Source: Flavobacteriaceae bacterium | GTDB taxonomy: Bacteria; Bacteroidota; Bacteroidia; Flavobacteriales; Flavobacteriaceae | Length of the DNA: 48,340 nucleotides | NCBI GenBank assembly: GCA_947463515.1 | Contig: CANHRI010000015.1 | Coordinates: 1 to 48,340 of the forward strand | Reading direction: 5' to 3' | Part shown: piece by piece, positions 42,862 to 48,340 of the stretch | Position numbering within the stretch: the first letter of the stretch is position 1 | How the letters are laid out: the number at the start of each line of letters is the position of its first letter | The notes under the pieces: generated by a model | What the model was told of the DNA's origin: nothing | Databases searched by the model: none | Seen by the model: the letters and a program-made list of their open reading frames with translations, nothing else | Program-made: the position numbers and the translations under genes

Positions 42862-43605
42862 ATGCGATACGTCTGGATTTTACTCTTATTTACGGCAACT
42901 CTGCTTCAAGCGCAACCCAAACCCTTTCGTTTGGAAGGTATTGTGCTCTCGGAAATGCGTAACGAATTGTCCAACATCAATGTGACCAACATGGTATCGC
43001 AAGTGACTGTCGTTACCGATGCGCAAGGAAAATTTAGCATTCCCGTGCAACAGCAAGAGGCCTTAAAGTTTAGTGCCGTAGGATATGAAGATTTTTACCT
43101 GCGTATCGAACCTATTCACCAACAACAAGGACGCGTGATGGTCAAATTAAAAACTGCAGTTTACCAATTGGATGAAGTCAATATCATTCATTTGGATGCG
43201 CAAAAAATGGGGATTATCGATTACAAACCCAAAAAATTCACCCCCGCTGAACGTCGTTTGGAAACCGCAGGACGTTTTAGCCCTTGGCAATTTTTACTGA
43301 TTCCCCTAGGAGGAATGCCTATAGACCCCCTCATCAATGCCATTTCTGGGCGTACCAAACGATTGGAAAAAGAACTCGAAGTCGAACGTCGGGAGTTTGC
43401 ACTAGAAGCGATGGAAGTTCAATTGGATTCGGTTTATTTTACAGATAAACTTCGTTTGCCACCCGATCGAATCAAAGCGTTTCAATATTATGCAGTCGAA
43501 AATGCCGAAGTGCGCGATTTGTTGAAAACGAATAATGTAACCCGTCTGCAATTCAAATTAGCGCAGGTGGTCGTTGAATTTTTAAAAACCAAAGAAAATG
43601 AGTAA
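42862..43605 (+). CDS. Secreted protein with carboxypeptidase-regulatory-like domain
   Basis: A 247-residue exported protein. A signal peptide (MRYVWILLLFTATLLQAQ) is followed by a CarboxypepD_reg-like beta sandwich (about 20-100; FRLEGIVLSEMRNELSNINV, VVTDAQGKFSIPV, LKFSAVGYEDF). The C-terminal half is helical with charged runs (RTKRLEKELEVERREFALEA). It has the look of the N-terminal domain of TonB-dependent proteins but lacks plug and barrel. The chosen ATG begins the signal. It overlaps the DUF6702 gene by eight bases and belongs to the run of genes toward the M1 peptidase. Confidence 0.8.
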   Translation: MRYVWILLLFTATLLQAQPKPFRLEGIVLSEMRNELSNINVTNMVSQVTVVTDAQGKFSIPVQQQEALKFSAVGYEDFYLRIEPIHQQQGRVMVKLKTAVYQLDEVNIIHLDAQKMGIIDYKPKKFTPAERRLETAGRFSPWQFLLIPLGGMPIDPLINAISGRTKRLEKELEVERREFALEAMEVQLDSVYFTDKLRLPPDRIKAFQYYAVENAEVRDLLKTNNVTRLQFKLAQVVVEFLKTKENE

Positions 43606-44095
43606 GCGCTTGCTTTTGGGATGTTTAGGGTTGTGGATTTTAACTACTGGATTTTCCGTCCATAAATTTTATGTAGCCATCTTTCAGGTGGACCACAATG
43701 CGACCAAAAAACGTATCGAAATTACGGCGCGCGTATTTGCCGACGACCTAAATACCGCTTTGGATAAAAAATACAAAACGCGTCACCATCTTGCCTCCGA
43801 TCAAGAGACGGAAGCCGATATCGCCGATATGAAAAAGTATTTTGCAGCCCATTTGCGACTCACCATTGGAGGGCAACCCAAGACGTTGCAATTCAAAAGC
43901 AAAGCCTTGGATGGCAATGTATATGTGTGCTATTTCTCTATTCCCGACGTTCCGAAAGCAACGCCTATGGAAGTCGAGAATACGGTGTTTACCGAGCTTT
44001 TTGAGGATCAACAAAACATGATGCACTTTCAATACAACAGCACCAAGCAAACGATAGTACTGACCGGAGATAACTCCAAAGGAATGTTAAAATAA
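43598..44095 (+). CDS. Secreted DUF6702 family protein
   Basis: A 165-residue protein with a signal-type N-terminus (LLLGCLGLWILTTGFSVH). The family pattern is FYVAIFQVDHNATKKRIEIT, RVFADDLNTALDKKY and VFTELFEDQQNMMHFQYN. It is all-beta in appearance. The start overlaps the upstream gene by eight bases, and the M1 peptidase follows after 62 bases. In Flavobacteriaceae DUF6702 often stands next to an M1 peptidase, but the link is unexplained. Confidence 0.82.
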   Translation: MSKRLLLGCLGLWILTTGFSVHKFYVAIFQVDHNATKKRIEITARVFADDLNTALDKKYKTRHHLASDQETEADIADMKKYFAAHLRLTIGGQPKTLQFKSKALDGNVYVCYFSIPDVPKATPMEVENTVFTELFEDQQNMMHFQYNSTKQTIVLTGDNSKGMLK

Positions 44096-44157
44096 TTCGC
44101 CCTATTGCGATTAACCTCGCAAAAAAAAGTATTTTTAGGGCGCTAAAAAATATAGCT

Positions 44158-46404
44158 ATGCGTAAATCATTAATTACCTTTTTCGGACTCGCTTCTTGTA
44201 TCACTTTTATGGCTTGGGGACAAGATAAACCCCTACCTGATCCGAATTATCGAAATCCAGATAAATTCAAACAGATGTATGATTTATTGGCAACACCCAA
44301 TATGTATCGTACCGCTTCTGGGGCACCGGGTCCAGAATATTATCAGCAGCAAGCCGATTACAAAATTAAAGTGGAATTGGACGACCGTACTCAAAAAGTA
44401 TATGGTACGGAAACCATCACGTATACCAACAACGCCCGTGAGGCCCTCGACTACCTTTGGTTGCAACTCGACCAAAATCAGCAGTCGCGTATCTCGTTGT
44501 CTCCCTTGCAAAATGGCGATCGTACGGAACCTGCAATGGGTGTGAAGCAATTTTCTCGTAAATACTTGGAAGAGCGTTTTGACGGAGGATTTCGCATCGA
44601 ATATGTTAACGACGCCAAAGGGAATCCGATGCCCTATACCATCAATCAAACGATGATGCGTGTGGAATTGCCCAAACCTTTAGCCAAAGGCGAAAAAGTG
44701 GAACTTCACCTCAAGTGGTGGTACAATGTAAACAACTATTTGCTTGACGGGGGCCGCTCGGGGTACGAACATTTTGATGCCGATGGAAATAATGTGTATA
44801 TCATCGCTCAGTTTTACCCACGCATGGCGGTGTACAATGATGTAGAAGGGTGGCAAAACCAGCAATTCTGGGGATCGGGTGAATTTACATTGCCTTTCGG
44901 GAATTTTGACGTAGAAATTACGGTCCCTGCCGATCATATTCTCGAAGCGACGGGCGACTTACTCAACCGCAAAGAAGTGTTTACCAAAGCCCAACTCGAG
45001 CGCTATGCCTTGGCCGAAAAAACGTTTGACAAACCCGTAATTGTAGTCACGCAAGACGAAGCGATCGCTGCAGAAAAAGGGTTTTCTGACGCCAAAAAAA
45101 CCTGGAAGTTTAAAGCGTTGAACGTACGCGACTTTGCTTTTTCGACCTCCCGAAAATTCATTTACGACGCTATGGCGGTGCAATTGGCGGGTAAGACAGC
45201 CATGGCTATTTCCCTGTATCCAAAGGAAGGAAATCCATTATGGGGTGAGTATTCTACACGCGTAGTGGCCCACACTTTAAAAAGTTATTCGGCCCACACG
45301 TTTGATTATCCTTATCCCAAAGCCATTTCGGTGCATGCCCAAGACCAAGGAATGGAGTATCCGATGATTTGTTGGAATTGGGGGCGACCCGATCCAGATG
45401 GGAAGTATACCGATCGCGTGAAAAACGGAATGATTTCTGTTATCGTTCATGAGGTGGGGCACAACTATTTCCCTATGATTGTAAATTCGGATGAGCGCCA
45501 ATGGACTTGGATGGACGAAGGGTTAAATTCGTTTATGGAATACATGGCCTTGATGGAATGGGATCCAAAGTTTCCCGCGACCCGAGGTCCTGCCAAGAAT
45601 ATTGTGCCGTATATGAGTGGCGACCAAAAGAACCTCGAGCCGATTATGTCCAATTCCGAAAGCATCCGTCAATTTGGAAACAATGCGTATGGTAAACCCG
45701 CTTGTGGATTGAATATTTTACGCGAAACCATTATGGGCCGGGAGTTGTTTGATTATGCGTTTAAAGTGTACGCCAATCGTTGGAAATTCAAACACCCTAC
45801 GCCTGAAGATTTTTTCCGCACCATGGAAGATGCCTCAGCGGTTGATTTGGACTGGTTCTGGCGGGGTTGGTTCTTTACGACCGATTACAATGATATTGGG
45901 GTCAAAGAAGTGAAAAAATATTTTGTGAGCAACGAACCTTCCAAAGAAGTGGAAGAGTTTCTCAAAAACCGTCGTCGTCGCAATGCGCCTGTGGGGCCGA
46001 TGGTATATATGATCGAAGAAGGTTCAGCCGATTACAAACCCGAACTCAACAAGCCTTTTGTGATTAAAGAGTACCAAGCCTTAGATACCTATCTCAACGA
46101 ACGGTTTACCGCCGAAGAACGCGCCGCCTTAAAGTCGCCGAAGTATTTTTACCAAGTTACTTTTGACAAGCCCGGTGGATTGGTGATGCCGTTGTTGGTC
46201 GAACTTACTTTTGAAGACGGTACAACCGAAATGCATCGTTTTCCAGCACAAATTTGGCGTATGAACGACAAAGAAGTGAGCCGTACGTTTGCAACCCACA
46301 AAGCCATTACAAAGATTACGGTGGACCCGAAAGAAGAAACCGCCGACATTGACACCCAAAACAATGTGTGGCCAAAACAAGCGGAGAAATCCAAATTTGA
46401 TTAA
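44158..46404 (+). CDS. M1 family zinc metallopeptidase (aminopeptidase)
   Basis: A 748-residue exported metallopeptidase of family M1. A signal peptide covers about residues 1-21. The zinc site is His431-Glu432-xx-His435 (IVHEVGHNYF) with third ligand Glu454 (WMDEGLNS). The substrate-binding loop is GMEYP (398-402), equivalent to GxMEN. Conserved Tyr lies in FGNNAYGKPA. The N-terminal beta region (about 50-300) and C-terminal helical region fit aminopeptidase N. It should release N-terminal residues in the periplasm. It is last in the CarboxypepD_reg-like/DUF6702 run; tatA follows with its own promoter. Confidence 0.92.
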   Translation: MRKSLITFFGLASCITFMAWGQDKPLPDPNYRNPDKFKQMYDLLATPNMYRTASGAPGPEYYQQQADYKIKVELDDRTQKVYGTETITYTNNAREALDYLWLQLDQNQQSRISLSPLQNGDRTEPAMGVKQFSRKYLEERFDGGFRIEYVNDAKGNPMPYTINQTMMRVELPKPLAKGEKVELHLKWWYNVNNYLLDGGRSGYEHFDADGNNVYIIAQFYPRMAVYNDVEGWQNQQFWGSGEFTLPFGNFDVEITVPADHILEATGDLLNRKEVFTKAQLERYALAEKTFDKPVIVVTQDEAIAAEKGFSDAKKTWKFKALNVRDFAFSTSRKFIYDAMAVQLAGKTAMAISLYPKEGNPLWGEYSTRVVAHTLKSYSAHTFDYPYPKAISVHAQDQGMEYPMICWNWGRPDPDGKYTDRVKNGMISVIVHEVGHNYFPMIVNSDERQWTWMDEGLNSFMEYMALMEWDPKFPATRGPAKNIVPYMSGDQKNLEPIMSNSESIRQFGNNAYGKPACGLNILRETIMGRELFDYAFKVYANRWKFKHPTPEDFFRTMEDASAVDLDWFWRGWFFTTDYNDIGVKEVKKYFVSNEPSKEVEEFLKNRRRRNAPVGPMVYMIEEGSADYKPELNKPFVIKEYQALDTYLNERFTAEERAALKSPKYFYQVTFDKPGGLVMPLLVELTFEDGTTEMHRFPAQIWRMNDKEVSRTFATHKAITKITVDPKEETADIDTQNNVWPKQAEKSKFD

Positions 46405-46413
46405 AGAACTTCG

Positions 46414-46421
46414 TACCTTTG
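46414..46421 (+). promoter_or_regulatory. -7 promoter motif of tatA-PAP2
   Basis: TACCTTTG on the plus strand, 22 bases before the ATG at 46444. Confidence 0.68.
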
Positions 46422-46443
46422 GGTCGTTAAAAATGTAGGACTT

Positions 46444-46806
46444 ATGTTTGGAATTGGGGGAGGAGAATTACTCTTTATCATTTTCATCGCCTTGATGCTC
46501 TTTGGAACCGATAAGATTCCCGAATTTGCGCGCACTTTTGGGAAGTTTATGGCCAATTTGAAGAGTACGACCAACGAAATCAAATACGAAATTCAGAAAA
46601 GCGCCCAAACCGAAGACCTCACCAAGTCCATGAGCGCGTTGACCGACTCGTTTACCCGTGAAGTTGATGAGGTAAAGGAAAGTGTGGCCCCCGGCGGAAT
46701 AATTGATTTGAATGAAAATGCGTTGCTCGAAGATCCTTTAAATCCTGTCAAAGCGATTGAAGAAGATATCGAATCACTTACGGGGCCGATTAAAAGGAAA
46801 CGCTAA
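46444..46806 (+). CDS. tatA: Twin-arginine translocase subunit TatA/TatE
   Basis: A 120-residue Tat component. One N-terminal membrane helix (about 6-22; GELLFIIFIALMLFG) is followed by the family hinge TDKIPEFARTFGKF and an amphipathic helix, then an acidic C-terminal tail (EDPLNPVKAIEEDIESL). Length and charge fit TatA-type in Bacteroidota. It works with TatC, which is not in the window. It is coupled to the PAP2 gene by a TAATG overlap. Confidence 0.9.
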   Translation: MFGIGGGELLFIIFIALMLFGTDKIPEFARTFGKFMANLKSTTNEIKYEIQKSAQTEDLTKSMSALTDSFTREVDEVKESVAPGGIIDLNENALLEDPLNPVKAIEEDIESLTGPIKRKR

Positions 46807-47360
46807 TGCTAGCACGATTGATTTCTTGGGACCAACAACTGTTTGTTTGGCTTAACAATTTGGGGTCAGAACCCTTTGATGCGTATTGGTTGTTTCTGAC
46901 CAAGCAACTCCACTGGACTCCCTTTTTTATCGTGGTTTTTTATGTGGTATACCGCAAATTGGGTCGTATTTCGTTTCTTTACCTGTTGCTCTTTATGGCA
47001 GTTTTGTTGGTAGTTACCGATCAATCCGCCAATGCCTTTAAAAATTATTTCATGCGCTTACGGCCTTGCAATGAGCCAGCGCTCGAAGGGTTGATTCGCG
47101 TAGTGAAACACAGCAACTCGTTTAGTTTTTACTCGGGACATGCCACCAATTCGATGGCCACGACGGTAGTGATTTTTGCGCTGTTGCGGCCCTATTACAA
47201 GTATGCCGCCTTGTTGTTCCTCTTTCCTTTGATTTTTGCCTACAGTCGCATTTACTTGGGTTTGCATTACCCTGGTGATATTTTGACCGGATACTTTTTT
47301 GGCGCGGTTTATGGCTATGGTACGTACCGCTTGTTTCGCAAGTACGTTTTAAAACAATAA
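46806..47360 (+). CDS. PAP2 family phosphatase (membrane acid phosphatase)
   Basis: A 184-residue integral membrane phosphatase of the PAP2 type, acting on lipid phosphates such as undecaprenyl pyrophosphate or phosphatidic acid. Three motifs are complete: K79-x6-R86-P87 (KNYFMRLRPC), Ser110-Gly111-His112 (FYSGHATN) and Ser147-Arg148 with His154 and Asp158 (SRIYLGLHYPGD). Five or six membrane helices are present. The start overlaps the tatA stop by one base; the end touches the O-methyltransferase stop on the other strand with no base between. Confidence 0.92.
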   Translation: MLARLISWDQQLFVWLNNLGSEPFDAYWLFLTKQLHWTPFFIVVFYVVYRKLGRISFLYLLLFMAVLLVVTDQSANAFKNYFMRLRPCNEPALEGLIRVVKHSNSFSFYSGHATNSMATTVVIFALLRPYYKYAALLFLFPLIFAYSRIYLGLHYPGDILTGYFFGAVYGYGTYRLFRKYVLKQ

Positions 47361-48002
47361 TTAGAGTACCCGACTTACCGTCAATCCATCGCGGATGGGC
47401 AGCAACACAGTTTCCACACGCGCATCGTTTTTCAAAAGGGTATTGTATTCCAAAAGCACTTTCGTACTGGTATCCCGCGGATCCAATTCCTCCAAGACTT
47501 TTCCGCTCCACAGTACATTATCCGATAAGATAATGCCGCCCGGATTCATCATGGGTACGATGAGGTGAAAATAGGCGATGTAGTTTTCTTTATCCGCATC
47601 GATAAAGACCAAGTCAAATTTTTTATGCAGCGTCGGAATTACTTCAAGGGCATCTCCCAAGTGCGCCGTGATTTGATTTTTCCAAGGCGAAAGGGCGAAA
47701 TATTTTTGTTGGATGCCTACCAATTCTTCTTTGATGTCGATAGTGTCGAGCGTTCCTTCGGGGGCCAACCCTTCAGCCAAACAAAGGGCAGCATATCCCG
47801 TATACGTTCCAACTTCGAGAATGTGTTTGGGGCGAATGATTTTCGATAGCATACTCAACACCCGACCTTGTAAATGTCCACTGAGCATGCGCGGTTGCAA
47901 TACCTTTTGGTGCGTTTCGCGAAAGAGTTGCACCAACAATTCGGGTTCGTCTTGCGAATGTTGCTCCACATAGTGCTCCAGATCTTCAGAGATGAAATGC
48001 AT
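47361..48002 (-). CDS. O-methyltransferase (class I SAM-dependent)
   Basis: A 213-residue enzyme of the catechol/caffeoyl-CoA O-methyltransferase family. The SAM motif ILEVGTYTGY covers residues 61-70, the acidic TLDTIDIKEE follows, and the metal-binding Asp135-Ala-Asp137 lies in LVFIDADKENY, then GGIILSDNVLW. Substrate unknown. A TACTTTTG motif lies 17 bases before the ATG. Its stop codon directly abuts the PAP2 stop. Confidence 0.9.
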   Translation of the reverse strand: MHFISEDLEHYVEQHSQDEPELLVQLFRETHQKVLQPRMLSGHLQGRVLSMLSKIIRPKHILEVGTYTGYAALCLAEGLAPEGTLDTIDIKEELVGIQQKYFALSPWKNQITAHLGDALEVIPTLHKKFDLVFIDADKENYIAYFHLIVPMMNPGGIILSDNVLWSGKVLEELDPRDTSTKVLLEYNTLLKNDARVETVLLPIRDGLTVSRVL

Positions 48003-48018
48003 AAGGATGAATTTTGGG

Positions 48019-48026
48019 CAAAAGTA
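48019..48026 (-). promoter_or_regulatory. -7 promoter motif of the O-methyltransferase gene
   Basis: TACTTTTG on the minus strand, 17 bases before the ATG at 48002. Confidence 0.66.
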
Positions 48027-48151
48027 CGAATAGAAACTGGAATTAGCCTGAATTGTTGCTAGAGCTGATTATAGATTTCACGTAACAGCAAAAATCAATA
48101 ATCACCGGGAACGAAACCTTTTTCTGAACTAGCGCATGAAGATTGGGGTGC

Positions 48152-48202
48152 GATTTCTCCTAACGTCGAAATGACCCGATAGCGCGGATTTTCAATCCGT
48201 GC
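48152..48202. repeat. REP-like double hairpin
   Basis: Stem ATTTC/GAAAT around 48153-48172, then a nine-base stem GCGCGGATT/AATCCGTGC (one wobble) at 48182-48202. The outline (TTTCGACGTTAGGAGAAAT-like end joined to a CGGATT hairpin) resembles REP units in Bacteroidota. Only one copy is in the window. Confidence 0.5.
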
Positions 48203-48340
48203 CTTGCTTTGATTGTGCGGTTTTTTCATCTTTATTTAAAACTTCAAAGTCCTCTAATTCGTTTTCATTTTAAACAAGGCTTGATGCTACCAGTATGTAT
48301 TGACAAACCAACTGTCGGATTGTCCGATCCACTTTTCAAC

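Larger units (their letters stand above)
48003..48340. other. Intergenic end of the window with REP-like hairpins
   Basis: No convincing gene lies in these 338 bases. They hold the O-methyltransferase promoter, then a pair of hairpins (48152-48202). Reading to the window edge on the minus strand, 17 codons end in TAG at 48289-48287 (EKWIGQSDSWFV...), which could be the last codons of a gene beginning beyond the window, but this is too short to judge. Confidence 0.4.

Noticed and set aside
48095..48229. A 44-codon minus-strand frame through the REP-like hairpins
   Set aside because: It runs over a palindromic element, is short, and has no recognisable features.

Overview
The window reads as chromosomal core sequence from a member of the Flavobacteriaceae (Bacteroidota). 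Evidence for this is: a promoter motif TAnnTTTG with a TTG element about 20 bases upstream in front of many genes; a type IX secretion sorting domain at the end of one secreted protein; an S46 dipeptidyl-peptidase; families largely restricted to this phylum (DUF5103, DUF5916, DUF6702, DUF6370); many small lysine-started lipoproteins; and familiar flavobacterial gene orders (DUF5103-apaG-pruA; DUF6702-M1 peptidase; tatA-PAP2-O-methyltransferase). Most of the window is housekeeping. I found no prophage, transposase gene, CRISPR array or conjugation gene.

Layout. 1-2.2 kb: the 3' part of mutS, then a tRNA-Gly(GCC)/tRNA-Leu(UAA) pair with its own promoter and terminator. 2.3-6.1 kb: a Thr/Ala repeat lipoprotein, a DPP11-like S46 peptidase and waaA (Kdo transferase). 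6.2-8.4 kb: a sugar aminotransferase and galE, probably for surface polysaccharide. 8.5-10.1 kb: two more small lipoproteins and fabD. 10.2-11.8 kb: an unrecognised 538-residue membrane-anchored protein. 11.8-17.1 kb: a minus-strand block with an FMN reductase, a small two-helix membrane protein, a decayed gene, pirin, then purT-DUF6370-Crp/Fnr, and an aspartate-type aminotransferase. 17.2-21.3 kb: a fatty acid desaturase, rsmG and a T9SS-exported serine hydrolase. 21.4-26.6 kb: pruA, apaG, DUF5103, a methyltransferase and map. 26.7-28 kb: an acetyl-CoA hydrolase/transferase-type enzyme.

28-34.6 kb holds the most system-like cluster: LRR protein-TerC-TetR-ABC exporter-HlyD adaptor-TolC. The first five genes are spaced 2-5 bases apart behind one promoter. 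The ABC subunit keeps its Walker A but departs from consensus at the Q-loop, signature, Walker B and H-loop. 34.7-38.8 kb: gpmI and a DUF5916 outer-membrane-type protein. 39.0-41.8 kb: two unrelated L,D-transpeptidase-type enzymes converging with overlapping 3' ends, plus a GNAT enzyme. 41.9 kb: tRNA-Gly(UCC). 42.0-48.0 kb: pepE, a CarboxypepD_reg-like protein, DUF6702, an M1 metallopeptidase, tatA, a PAP2 phosphatase and an O-methyltransferase. The last 338 bases are intergenic and carry a REP-like double hairpin.

Intergenic structure adds interest: a 15-base minisatellite inside a lipoprotein gene, a perfect 17-base tandem duplication directly after another lipoprotein gene, and two diverged copies of one imperfect palindromic element (13.6 kb and 29.5 kb). 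TAnnTTTG motifs were used to choose several start codons, because the longest reading frame often starts upstream of or inside the promoter. All calls come from reading the sequence; no database search was run.
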